A stretch of DNA of 64,000 nt, taken from assembly GCF_014672715.2 (NCBI RefSeq), contig NZ_CP058566.2, positions 620,001 through 684,000 of the forward strand, in the 5' to 3' direction. A program made the position numbers and the translations under genes. The first letter of the stretch is position 1, and the number at the start of each line of letters is the position of its first letter. Below the pieces are notes generated by a model. That model saw nothing but the letters and a program-made list of their open reading frames with translations, had not been told where the DNA came from and ran no database searches. Positions 9,076 to 16,680 of this stretch are shown one piece after another. The stretch comes from Dehalogenimonas etheniformans. GTDB taxonomy: Bacteria > Chloroflexota > Dehalococcoidia > Dehalococcoidales > Dehalococcoidaceae.

Positions 9076-9665
9076 TTCTTTGGTTCCTTTTCGGGGTTAA
9101 AGTCAATTGAAAGAGAATTGACACACATCCTGGTATCCTTGGGAGTCTTGTGTTCGCCGCGGAAAACGTGACCGAGATGACCTCCGCAGGCAGCGCAAAC
9201 GATCTCCATGCGGCGCCCGTCGGGATCCGGAATCTCTTTGACCGCACCCGGAATGGCGTCATCAAAGCTAGGCCATCCGCAACCCGAGTCGAATTTGGTA
9301 TCCGATTTAAACAGAGGGGTGTTGCATCTCTTGCACCGATAGATGCCTTCCCTGAAGAATTTGTTATATTTTCCGGTTCCCGGAGGTTCAGTGCCCTTGT
9401 GGACGATGATTCTTTCTTCCTCAGGGGTCAGTATATTGAAGGTCCTTGCGTCATCATCGACCTTGCGCGACAGTTCCAACGACATGTCCGGTTCATAAAC
9501 CAGCAGGAAGGTATCTTCAAGTTCATCTTCAATGGTTTTCAGGGCTTCCAGCTCTTTGGGAGTGATCAAGGCAGGTTTGAGACTGCGGGGAAAAGCGATT
9601 ACTTTTCTACCTTCTCCGAGTTCCGCCTCGAGAGAATTCAACCGCGTTTCATGTGATGCTGTCAT
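9072..9665 (-). CDS. msrB: Peptide methionine-R-sulfoxide reductase with extra N-terminal domain
   Basis: Repairs the R epimer of methionine sulfoxide. The MsrB domain covers about residues 75-190. It has two zinc-binding CxxC pairs (CKRC and CAAC), the GCGWPSF motif and the catalytic Cys in MCVNSLSI. Residues 1-60 are not part of a normal MsrB. They resemble the separate small protein encoded at 9777-9971 over nearly 50 residues (shared SLExE, IA, PKEL and VYxE positions). Coupled to msrA downstream. Confidence 0.92.
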   Translation of the reverse strand: MTASHETRLNSLEAELGEGRKVIAFPRSLKPALITPKELEALKTIEDELEDTFLLVYEPDMSLELSRKVDDDARTFNILTPEEERIIVHKGTEPPGTGKYNKFFREGIYRCKRCNTPLFKSDTKFDSGCGWPSFDDAIPGAVKEIPDPDGRRMEIVCAACGGHLGHVFRGEHKTPKDTRMCVNSLSIDFNPEKEPKK

Positions 9666-9707
9666 CCGTGCTCCTTAATTCGCCTAATTTTAATCCAGTT
9701 AGTCCAA

Positions 9708-9748
9708 CCGCCGAAGAGAGTTCCCGGTTAAAGGAATATCTTCGGCGG
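9708..9748 (-). terminator. Stem-loop between the small-domain gene and msrB
   Basis: A perfect 10-bp inverted repeat (CCGCCGAAGA / TCTTCGGCGG) with a 21-base loop, 29 bases after the stop of the gene at 9777. No T-run follows on the reverse strand, so its role as a terminator is uncertain. Confidence 0.4.
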
Positions 9749-9776
9749 CTAAACGCTCCGAGATAAGATAAGGTTA

Positions 9777-9971
9777 TTACTTTTCAGCGTAGACTACCAG
9801 GGTCGCATCCATTTCTTTTTCAGCGGATCTGACTTCGTCCAACTCTTTGGGTGAAATCTGCGCGAATTTCGGCGCATTCTCATAGGCGATGATCCGCTTG
9901 CCACCGAATTCTTTTTCCAGGCTCTGAATTTTGGAGAGTTGCGCGGCGCTCATTTGTTTAAACTGGCCCAT
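9777..9971 (-). CDS. Small protein homologous to the MsrB N-terminal domain
   Basis: A 64-residue protein with no recognised function. Over about 48 residues it matches the N-terminal region of the adjacent MsrB: both have SLExE, GxG then hydrophobic-IA, I-S/T-PKEL and a final VY. I chose ATG 9971 because AAGGGG lies about 9 bases upstream; the in-frame TTG at 9989 overlaps that site. No Cys or membrane segment is present. Given its neighbours it may take part in the oxidative damage response, but this is inference. Confidence 0.65.
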   Translation of the reverse strand: MGQFKQMSAAQLSKIQSLEKEFGGKRIIAYENAPKFAQISPKELDEVRSAEKEMDATLVVYAEK

Positions 9972-10122
9972 CAGACAATCCCCTTTCAAAATATTTACCC
10001 TATTATGTCTGAATAAGGCGGCGCCACGGCAATACGTATCTGTACTAATTTCAGATTGCTAAGAACACCTAATCACAAATTTAAGCCTGAAAAGGCAATC
10101 GGAAAAAGTAGCAATGGCATGG

Positions 10123-10128
10123 TATAAT
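10123..10128 (+). promoter_or_regulatory. Extended -10 element before tatA
   Basis: TGG-TATAAT, 32 bases upstream of the tatA ATG. A CGGAG ribosome binding site lies in between. No convincing -35 is visible. Confidence 0.5.
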
Positions 10129-10160
10129 AACTTTAGTAACTTGGAAACGGAGTTAGTCTG

Positions 10161-10415
10161 ATGAGACTTGGACCTCCAGAAATCATTCTCATTTTAGTCG
10201 TGGTCATCCTGATTTTCGGAGTTGGTAAACTACCTCAAATCGGGAAATCTTTGGGTGAAGGTTTGCGTTCCTTCAAGAAAGCACAAGATGAAGTCAACAC
10301 AGAAGTTAAAGCGATTAACGCGTCCGTAGAAGGGAAGCCGGCACCCAAGGAAAAAGTTGTTGAAACTCCCAGCACGCCTCCTCCGCCGCCTCCTCAAGCC
10401 AGCGATGACGCTTGA
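10161..10415 (+). CDS. tatA: Twin-arginine translocase subunit TatA/E
   Basis: Forms the pore-like part of the Tat system that exports folded proteins. This 84-residue protein has an N-terminal helix (EIILILVVVILIFGVGKLP), a glycine hinge and an amphipathic helix (IGKSLGEGLRSFK), then a Pro-rich tail. The two RdhA proteins in the window carry Tat signals and are likely cargo. No tatC is nearby. A CGGAG site lies 8 bases before the ATG. Confidence 0.92.
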   Translation: MRLGPPEIILILVVVILIFGVGKLPQIGKSLGEGLRSFKKAQDEVNTEVKAINASVEGKPAPKEKVVETPSTPPPPPPQASDDA

Positions 10416-10447
10416 TTCATTCTAAACGTCAGCAAGATTAAATTCTT

Positions 10448-10470
10448 ACAGCCCTGATCATCAGGGCTGT
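10448..10470 (+). terminator. Terminator after tatA
   Basis: A perfect 10-bp stem (ACAGCCCTGA / TCAGGGCTGT) with a 3-base loop, followed by ATTTATTT. It is positioned between tatA and the convergent oxidoreductase gene. Confidence 0.75.
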
Positions 10471-10531
10471 ATTTATTTGAGCCGTCTCCGCCAGACGTTT
10501 TTCGAGAAGGAACAATTAATTGAAGGCTTGT

Positions 10532-11683
10532 CTAAAAAATCGAAGCCAGTAACGCCCCGGCTGCCTTGAGAATGGCTTTCCCATGCCAATCGAAAGTAAA
10601 GTCATCGTCCTTGAGAAGGCATTCGACGGCTCCCGAATCCCTGGCTTTCAGCATCAGACGGTCAACGATGGGTTCGGGGATGCGCTGAAACAAAGATCTT
10701 CCCAGCCTGCCGATCAGCAGATCACGGCCGATAGCCGAACGCCAGGCTTGTTCATATTTTTTAAGCGAACCGGCAGTCAGGTCGCCTGCCGCCAGGGCTG
10801 TGCCAAGAGTATCGGCGGCCATGTCGGCGCACAGGAGGCCGTAATAAAGCCCTCCGCCGGTGGTTGGTTTTACCTGACCCGCCGAATCGCCGACGGCAAT
10901 AACGCGATCATTGAAAGTGCGAGGGAGGGTTGAGAGAGGGATCGCCCTACAGCGGACTCCATCCAGCTCGGCACCGATCCGGCCCTGTGATCGCAATCTA
11001 TCGACTAGCAATGGTAAATTGGCATCTACCCGCCGACGTGCGATAAGACCGATCTTGGCCCGGATATCCGAGATCGGGGCCATCCAGGAAAAATACCCAG
11101 GGGTATATTTTCTATCGACGTATACTTCGACACCAACCGGCTGCGGAGTAGCTACCTCTGTTTGAAAGCCCAGAGCCGCGCGGCTAATTTTTCCCATACC
11201 CAATTGACCGGTCAACCTCGGGGATAGCCCTGCGGCGACGACCACACAACGGGCGGAGATGGTGTGGGTCGATCCCCCCACGGTAAAGCCAACTTTAGCC
11301 TCTGTTAACGATGTCTTGATATGCGTTACAGTAGCGCCGAGGAAGAGCCTGGCTCCAGAGGATACCGCGGACTCCGCCATCTCTCGATCGAATCGAGCCC
11401 GGTCAATAGCTACAGCCTGGACGGAGGGCCGACTCAAATTAATGGCGCCGCCACCGGGACCATTGATGGCCGCTCCGCAATACTTCCTAAGGACCAGATC
11501 AGGAGAAATGTTGAATTGCTCCAGGCATTGGACACTGATTATCCCTGTACAGCAGATTGGTTGCCCAAGGTTTTGACGCCGCTCTAGCAAGATGACATCA
11601 TGACCAGCAGCCGCCAACCGGGCGGCCGCCCTGCTACCGGCCGGTCCCGCGCCGACAACGATTACATCAGCGTCAAAATTCAT
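10532..11683 (-). CDS. Geranylgeranyl reductase family FAD-dependent oxidoreductase
   Basis: A 383-residue flavoprotein. The Rossmann motif GAGPAGSRAAARLA is near residues 12-25, followed by an Arg-rich LLERR. The second FAD motif (AVGDSAGQVKPTTGGGLYYG) is near residue 265. This is the layout of geranylgeranyl reductase and digeranylgeranylglycerophospholipid reductase homologues, which saturate isoprenoid chains. Possible roles are quinone or lipid side-chain reduction; the substrate is not determined. Confidence 0.8.
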   Translation of the reverse strand: MNFDADVIVVGAGPAGSRAAARLAAAGHDVILLERRQNLGQPICCTGIISVQCLEQFNISPDLVLRKYCGAAINGPGGGAINLSRPSVQAVAIDRARFDREMAESAVSSGARLFLGATVTHIKTSLTEAKVGFTVGGSTHTISARCVVVAAGLSPRLTGQLGMGKISRAALGFQTEVATPQPVGVEVYVDRKYTPGYFSWMAPISDIRAKIGLIARRRVDANLPLLVDRLRSQGRIGAELDGVRCRAIPLSTLPRTFNDRVIAVGDSAGQVKPTTGGGLYYGLLCADMAADTLGTALAAGDLTAGSLKKYEQAWRSAIGRDLLIGRLGRSLFQRIPEPIVDRLMLKARDSGAVECLLKDDDFTFDWHGKAILKAAGALLASIF

Positions 11684-11794
11684 CGAATTCCTGGCAAGAC
11701 CATTCGAAAAACTCTCTGTACGGTCCCGGGCACTTTTATCATCTTTTTATCTGCGCAAACCAACTCTCGGAGGCAACTAAAAGAGGTAGAACTA

Positions 11795-12442
11795 TTATAT
11801 CAGCCCTAGTTGAGACGCCTTCATTACAGTCTGGGTCCGATTGGTCCCACCTATTTTAGCAAATAATGTCTGTAATGCTTTTTTTACGGTGACCTGGGCG
11901 ATGCCAACTTCAAGGCTGATTTCCTTGTTGGTTTTTCCGCCAGCCAAAAGAGAGAGTAATTGTTTTTCCCTTTGGGTCAAGACAATGTTCCCAGGGTTCG
12001 ATCCTGACTTGCCGCAGTTTATCTCTCCAGGTTTGAACATCGATTCGAGTGACACGGGGTTCCATACCGTTGCCCCAAGGGCAATGGTTTTAATAGCTGA
12101 ACGAACTAAATCCGAGGATGATTCTTTTGATAAATAACCACCGACTTTCAATGGTGAGAATAGAATGGTGTCGGAACCGAGAACCAGTATTTTAATAGTA
12201 GGGAAACGTTCAGTAATACTCTGAATTAACCTTGATGTTTCTGGCCCGTCACCGATGAGCAAAATGTCGGGTTCGGCGGCTTCTATAAGTTCGAGAATCT
12301 CCGGTAGAATTGCCGAATCGCCCACAATTTCAACTTCCCCGGCAAACCTCAGGACTGTCCGCAAACCGGTACGAAAAATTTCATAATCATCCGCCAGATA
12401 CACCCTGGTTTTGTCCTGGCGTCCCAGTTCCGATACTGTCAA
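11795..12442 (-). CDS. LuxR-type regulator with degenerate receiver domain
   Basis: A 215-residue regulator with an N-terminal receiver-like domain and a C-terminal LuxR helix-turn-helix (LTQREKQLLSLLAGGKTNKEISLEVGIA region). The acidic DD pair and the GYLSKES lysine are present. At the phospho-acceptor position, however, PDILLIGDG has Gly where PDxxLxD expects Asp. I chose TTG 12442 because GAGGTG lies 6 bases upstream. It is divergent from the radical SAM / rdhA operon and shares a promoter motif with it, which makes it the prime candidate for local control. Confidence 0.82.
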   Translation of the reverse strand: MTVSELGRQDKTRVYLADDYEIFRTGLRTVLRFAGEVEIVGDSAILPEILELIEAAEPDILLIGDGPETSRLIQSITERFPTIKILVLGSDTILFSPLKVGGYLSKESSSDLVRSAIKTIALGATVWNPVSLESMFKPGEINCGKSGSNPGNIVLTQREKQLLSLLAGGKTNKEISLEVGIAQVTVKKALQTLFAKIGGTNRTQTVMKASQLGLI

Positions 12443-12464
12443 TTTATTCACCTCATGCAAGACA

Positions 12465-12493
12465 ATTATATACTAAAGTTTGTTATTCGTCTA
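12465..12493 (-). promoter_or_regulatory. Promoter of the degenerate-receiver regulator with 14-bp element
   Basis: On the reverse strand: -35-like TAGACG (12488-12493), a 17-base spacer and TATAAT (12465-12470). The spacer holds AATAACAAACTTTA (12474-12487). The same element with one change occurs in the divergent promoter at 12640-12653. Confidence 0.55.
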
Positions 12494-12553
12494 TACAAAG
12501 GTATACAGAATATCCGAAAAGTCATATCCATAATGCTTAGAGCAAATAAGCAT
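12492..12553. repeat. Two short palindromes in the divergent promoter region
   Basis: TATAC-AAAG-GTATA lies at 12492-12505. ATGCTTA / TAAGCAT with a 7-base loop lies at 12533-12553. They sit between the divergent regulator and radical SAM promoters and could be operator half-sites. Confidence 0.4.
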
Positions 12554-12627
12554 AGATGCCGATTCCAATTTTCCAGGTTTAGCCTTAAACTAAGACAACA
12601 CTAAAATTACAATGTTTAATACAACCT

Positions 12628-12656
12628 TAACAGTTATTAAATACCAAACTTTAAAC
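12628..12656 (+). promoter_or_regulatory. Putative promoter of the radical SAM / rdhA1 operon with 14-bp element
   Basis: TTAACA (12628-12633), a 17-base spacer and TTTAAA (12651-12656) form a weak sigma-70-like promoter. AATACCAAACTTTA (12640-12653) overlaps the spacer and -10. It matches 13 of 14 bases of the element in the divergent promoter, in the same orientation relative to transcription. Confidence 0.5.
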
Positions 12657-12691
12657 CATCCTACCAAACACTGATCCTGAAAGAAGGTGTC

Positions 12692-14152
12692 ATGAGAATC
12701 CTCCTGAGCATTCCGTTACGTGACGGCATGTACACCAAGTTCCCCGATGAACTGTTGTCCATCGCGGCCGTTCTTGAAAAGAACGGCCACAAGGTCATGC
12801 TCCACGACGCCAATCTGGGAGATAGATCCGCCGAATCGTTCAGGGATTTTAATCCTGACATCGTCGGTTTATCAGTCTCCACCGGTTGTGTTGCTGATTC
12901 CATCAAGAAAGCCACCGAATTCAAGGCTGCCTTCCCTAATATCAAGACCGTCTGGGGTTTCCGGCATCCTTCAGCCCTGCCCGAGCAGACGCTGAAAGAA
13001 GATTACGTTGATTACATCATCATCGGCGCAGGAGAATACACCCTACTGGAACTGGCAAACTACCTCGAAAAGGGAAATGGTTCTCTTGCCGATATCAGGG
13101 GTCTGGCCTGGAAAAACGGCAATGACATCGTCATCAACGAACCCCGGACGTTCCTCAAAAATCTTGATGAACTGCCGGATCCGGCTTGGCACCTGGTAGA
13201 CCCCAAGAAATACTGGGACGTCTCAATAATCACCAGCCGGGGCTGTCCCTTCACCTGCACCTTCTGCTCCGACGCCACCTTCTACAAGGGCAATGTTTCC
13301 GACCTGTCGGCTGAGCGCATCGCGTCCCAATCGGAACGGCTGCACAAGGAGTTCGGCGTCAATTACATCATGTATACCGGAGACAACTTCGGGATCAATA
13401 AGGAACGCCTGCACCAGTTTTGCCGCATCATGATCCAGAAGAAGCTCAAGCTGAAGTGGAACTGCCAGATCTCCGGCTACGTCACCGAAGAAGACGCCAG
13501 GCTGATGGCCAAGGCTGGTTGTACCGCAGTCATCCTGGGGACCGAGAGCGGCAGCCAGAAGATCCTCGATCTCCTGACCAAGGGCAACGTCCAGGAGTTT
13601 GAGAAAACCTTCTGGAACCTGGTCAAGCAGAGGATCATCCCGACCCTCTTCATTCAATACGGTTTTCCCACCGAGACAGCCGAAGACTTCAAAGAGACGC
13701 TGGAGTTCATCAAACGCCTGGATAACCCGCCTTACCTCTTTATGAAGTTCGTGCCTTATCCCAAGACGGTGCTCTTCGACCGATGCGCAGCCGAAAAACT
13801 GATTTCGGTGCCGGAGCGGCTTTCCGGATGGTCCAGTTTCCAGTTGTATTATGCCACCCAGGGCAATGTTTCCAATGTGCCGCAAAACCTGATGGATGAC
13901 GCTTTGGCAAGTTTCCGGGCAACCTTTGCGACCCGGCGTTTCCGTTTCATGATCAGGCACAACCCGGCTTATTTCCTGATGGCTTTTAAAGAACCGAAAC
14001 AGTTCTTTGGCTCACTCGCTTATTTAATTAAGAACTATTTGAACATGATATTTGATTCTGCTAACGGGAATGAGTCATGGGTCGTCAAAGTCCAAAGGAT
14101 TTTCGGGCGAACACCAATGAAGAGGGTATCGCCGCAAGCAGCATCCAAGTAA
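12692..14152 (+). CDS. B12-binding domain radical SAM protein
   Basis: A 486-residue protein. The N-terminal cobalamin-binding-like domain covers about residues 1-140. The radical SAM core starts at CPFTCTFC (CxxxCxxC, near residue 187), which holds the 4Fe-4S cluster. A long C-terminal part is characteristic of class B radical SAM enzymes, many of which methylate or rearrange unactivated carbons. AAGGTG precedes ATG 12692. It begins a forward run leading to rdhA1, so a link to organohalide respiration or cofactor modification is plausible but unproven. Confidence 0.82.
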   Translation: MRILLSIPLRDGMYTKFPDELLSIAAVLEKNGHKVMLHDANLGDRSAESFRDFNPDIVGLSVSTGCVADSIKKATEFKAAFPNIKTVWGFRHPSALPEQTLKEDYVDYIIIGAGEYTLLELANYLEKGNGSLADIRGLAWKNGNDIVINEPRTFLKNLDELPDPAWHLVDPKKYWDVSIITSRGCPFTCTFCSDATFYKGNVSDLSAERIASQSERLHKEFGVNYIMYTGDNFGINKERLHQFCRIMIQKKLKLKWNCQISGYVTEEDARLMAKAGCTAVILGTESGSQKILDLLTKGNVQEFEKTFWNLVKQRIIPTLFIQYGFPTETAEDFKETLEFIKRLDNPPYLFMKFVPYPKTVLFDRCAAEKLISVPERLSGWSSFQLYYATQGNVSNVPQNLMDDALASFRATFATRRFRFMIRHNPAYFLMAFKEPKQFFGSLAYLIKNYLNMIFDSANGNESWVVKVQRIFGRTPMKRVSPQAASK

Positions 14153-14220
14153 GCCTGAGTCACCGGTAGTAACGCCGGAAGATATAAGAAATACCGAAAC
14201 AAGGAGGAATTTGAAAAGAA

Positions 14221-14820
14221 ATGTGCACTTATCTGGGGGCGGAAACGGTTGCCGTTGACGCCGCCAAACCCCGCCGAACCGCTCGAAATCTTTTCGTGAC
14301 GGGGACACTTACCCTGATAGTTGTCTTACTGATGGCCGGATGCAGCGGCTTGAACGTCGGATTAGGATCGCCAGCGACCAAAAACGGTGATTACACCGAT
14401 GACCAGACTCCCATTGTGCAAGAGGTCACCTGGATCGATCTTAAAGCTGATGAACTGGTTGCCAACTACCAGCAGTATATCGGTAAAGAGGTATACGTCA
14501 GGGATACGACGGTAGTTTCGAAAGAACTGGGTTCATTCGTCATTGTCGGCGACGGCAATGTCCAGGTATTTCCAACCGATCTGGCCTTCATTAATTATCT
14601 GGCCATCACCGACACCGTGGAAGCTCGCGGTATCGTTTCAGGAATCAATTCGGACGGGCAGATCATCCTGGAGGACGCTCACATCAACGTTTGGTTCAGC
14701 TGCTATCCGAGAGAACACAGCGCAAACGATGATATCGGTAACGACAGGGTTGTCCAGAGTAACACCAATGGCGTACCGGGGAACGGTTGGCCCGGCGAAA
14801 CAAATCCTATTGTTCCCTAG
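14221..14820 (+). CDS. Putative lipoprotein upstream of rdhA1
   Basis: A 199-residue exported protein. A hydrophobic stretch (LFVTGTLTLIVVLLMAGC) ends in the lipobox LMAGC near residue 41, so the mature protein is likely lipid-anchored outside the membrane. The central part, with short beta-type segments (EVYVRDTTVV, GSFVIVGDGNVQVF, VEARGIV), resembles an OB-fold; this is inference. AAGGAGG lies 14 bases upstream of ATG 14221, longer than usual. An in-frame TGA just upstream rules out a longer protein. It sits 143 bases before rdhA1. Confidence 0.65.
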   Translation: MCTYLGAETVAVDAAKPRRTARNLFVTGTLTLIVVLLMAGCSGLNVGLGSPATKNGDYTDDQTPIVQEVTWIDLKADELVANYQQYIGKEVYVRDTTVVSKELGSFVIVGDGNVQVFPTDLAFINYLAITDTVEARGIVSGINSDGQIILEDAHINVWFSCYPREHSANDDIGNDRVVQSNTNGVPGNGWPGETNPIVP

Positions 14821-14851
14821 TTTTCGGGCAGTAACGCAGATCGGAACCAAT

Positions 14852-14879
14852 TAAGGAGGTGATGTTCTACCGCCAATAA
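14852..14879 (+). promoter_or_regulatory. Perfect anti-16S complement with five-codon mini-ORF
   Basis: TAAGGAGGTGAT (14852-14863) is fully complementary to the expected 16S 3' end. ATG 14862 inside it opens MFYRQ and stops at 14879. It lies in the rdhA1 leader, about 85 bases before the rdhA1 start. It could be a leader peptide or a ribosome-docking site. Confidence 0.4.
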
Positions 14880-14888
14880 CTGAATAAG

Positions 14889-14950
14889 GCAAGCAAAGTC
14901 TCAAGCAATCAAAAGTCGCAAAAAAAGTCGCAAAAGCAAAGTCGAAAAAG
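14889..14950 (+). repeat. Short tandem repeats in the rdhA1 leader
   Basis: Four imperfect copies of an AAAGTCGCAAA-type unit run up to the rdhA1 ribosome binding site (AAGGAG, 5 bases before ATG 14964). The region is A-rich and unlike its surroundings. Confidence 0.6.
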
Positions 14951-14963
14951 AACAAGGAGAATT

Positions 14964-16469
14964 ATGCAAAAGTTTCACAGTACAGTAAGTCGCCGTGATT
15001 TCATGAAGTTCATGGGCATCACCGCCGCCGGCCTGGGCGCCGCCGGTCTAGTTGCGCCTGCCTTCCATGATCTCGATGAACTCGCTGCCTCAACCAAAGG
15101 TAATCAGAGGCGTCCCTGGTACGTCAAAGAGCGCGAGTTCTACAACCCGACCGTCGAAACCGACTGGGCGGTGATGCAGCGCCGCGATCCCACCAACACC
15201 GGACAGCAGACCGAGATGTGGGCCAAATATTATGGCCAGAAACGGGCTGATGAGGCCTCTGCTAAGGGCGCTGCCAATGTCAAACAGTGGACCGCTAACA
15301 AAGAACCCGGGTTCACCTATCGTGCTCTTGCTCTTCAAAAATCAGTGACCCGCGGTTGGCCGGCCTACGTCAGCCTAGGCTGGGGTGGCCCGACCACCAA
15401 CGGTACCTGGACCAAGGGCGGCGGTAAAGCTTACACTGGTGTCCAGTCGCCTGAAGAGCGCGGCGAAGCCAAGTGGACCGGTACCCCGGAAGAAAACTCC
15501 CAGTTAATGAACGCTTTCATGCGCTACTGCGGCAATGCTATTTCCGGCTACGGCCCGCTCGATACCGACTCTCGCGAATACAAGCAGATCATCTCGACCA
15601 ACATCAAGCATAATGCGGCGCAGAAGGTTGTCTTTGAAGACGTCCCCGCTGGTTATGAAACCTCGACCAAGCGTGTTATACCGACCAGCCATCAATACTA
15701 CTTAGTCAACTGGGAAATGATGAGCCACGACCTTTCCCGCACCACTCCCGCCCAGGGCGGTCTGTTCAACAGCTCAGACCATGTGGCCACCATACTGAAG
15801 CCGTCCACCTTCAACTTCCTGCGGTACCTCGGTTACGGCTATGTGGGCGGCGGTTCGGATGACGGCACGCCTTTCGTCGAGGGTGCCTCTGCAATATTAA
15901 CCGGCGTCTGCGAAGGAAGCCGAAACAACGTCTTTAGCCTGACCCCGGAATATGGCCCGATCGGTCGCTTGCATAACTACGTTACCAATCTGCCCCTGGC
16001 GGCAACCAAGCCGATCGATGCCGGCATGTTCAAGTTCTGCTACACCTGCGGAAAGTGCGCCAACAACTGTCCCTCCGGGTCCATCTCCACAGCGTCCGAG
16101 CCGACCTGGGAAATCCCGGATATCAACGGCATTCCAAGCACGATGCATAACCGGGGCACCAAGGAGTTCTGGAGCGACGGCGCCCTGTGCCGCATGTGGC
16201 GCACGGAGTACGGCACCAGCTGCAACAAATGCTGGGGCGAATGCACCTTCACCACGAATTCCCGGGCAATGGTCCATTCGATGATCAAGACTACGATCGC
16301 CACCGCTTCCATCAGCCCGCTGAATTCCTTCTTCGCCAAGATGGGCGATACCTTCGGTTACGGTACTGACGACCAGAAGGCTGAAGAGTGGTGGGATTAC
16401 TCCCTGCCGATCCTCGGCTTCGATTCCACCGTTGTCGCTTTCGACGGCGGTTACAGGAAGACCCTCTAA
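14964..16469 (+). CDS. rdhA: Reductive dehalogenase catalytic subunit (RdhA1)
   Basis: Corrinoid and Fe-S enzyme that removes halogen from organohalides as terminal electron acceptor, on the outer face of the membrane. At 501 residues it is a normal length. The Tat signal has SRRDFMKFMG with twin Arg at 10-11 and a hydrophobic Ala/Gly stretch to about residue 35. Cluster 1 ligands are C359, C362, C365 and C369 (CxxCxxCxxxCP). Cluster 2 ligands are C409, C420, C423 and C427. No rdhB follows. The substrate cannot be read from the sequence. A 16-bp hairpin lies after the stop. Confidence 0.95.
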   Translation: MQKFHSTVSRRDFMKFMGITAAGLGAAGLVAPAFHDLDELAASTKGNQRRPWYVKEREFYNPTVETDWAVMQRRDPTNTGQQTEMWAKYYGQKRADEASAKGAANVKQWTANKEPGFTYRALALQKSVTRGWPAYVSLGWGGPTTNGTWTKGGGKAYTGVQSPEERGEAKWTGTPEENSQLMNAFMRYCGNAISGYGPLDTDSREYKQIISTNIKHNAAQKVVFEDVPAGYETSTKRVIPTSHQYYLVNWEMMSHDLSRTTPAQGGLFNSSDHVATILKPSTFNFLRYLGYGYVGGGSDDGTPFVEGASAILTGVCEGSRNNVFSLTPEYGPIGRLHNYVTNLPLAATKPIDAGMFKFCYTCGKCANNCPSGSISTASEPTWEIPDINGIPSTMHNRGTKEFWSDGALCRMWRTEYGTSCNKCWGECTFTTNSRAMVHSMIKTTIATASISPLNSFFAKMGDTFGYGTDDQKAEEWWDYSLPILGFDSTVVAFDGGYRKTL

Positions 16470-16503
16470 ATCCGAAAAGCTGGTTTACCCAGCCCGTGGA
16501 AGA

Positions 16504-16539
16504 AATGGAAGAAGCGGGCGCAAGCCCGCTTCTTCCATT
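16504..16539 (+). terminator. 16-bp perfect hairpin with GCAA tetraloop after rdhA1
   Basis: The arms 16504-16519 and 16524-16539 are fully complementary, and the loop is GCAA, a GNRA tetraloop. No T-run follows, so it may stabilise the rdhA1 mRNA end as well as, or instead of, terminating it. Confidence 0.65.
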
Positions 16540-16580
16540 CACCGGCAGATGCGAGTGAAAGTGTTAAAAATTTTGGCGGA

Positions 16581-16609
16581 TTGACGTAAAGACTTTTATA
16601 TTACATAAT
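16581..16609 (+). promoter_or_regulatory. Sigma-70-type promoter of rdhA2
   Basis: TTGACG (16581-16586), a 17-base spacer and CATAAT (16604-16609). It implies transcription of rdhA2 separate from rdhA1, with a leader of about 65 bases. Confidence 0.65.
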
Positions 16610-16633
16610 GTTAGAGAACCTAAACGATCACGA

Positions 16634-16650
16634 TTGCAGCGTTGCTGCAA
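16634..16650 (+). promoter_or_regulatory. Small palindrome in the rdhA2 leader
   Basis: TTGCAGC-GTT-GCTGCAA, a perfect 7-bp inverted repeat with a 3-base loop, just downstream of the predicted transcription start. It could be an operator or an RNA hairpin. Confidence 0.45.
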
Positions 16651-16680
16651 CACGGAAAAAATATCCTCAAAAATAATCAA

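Noticed and set aside
8380-9800. Similarity of VYAEK between the zinc ribbon at 8165 and the small protein at 9777
   Set aside because: Five residues only, at opposite ends of the proteins; most likely coincidence.
16642-16680. TTG start for rdhA2
   Set aside because: It would push the Tat motif away from the N-terminus; the stretch contains the hairpin and has no ribosome binding site.
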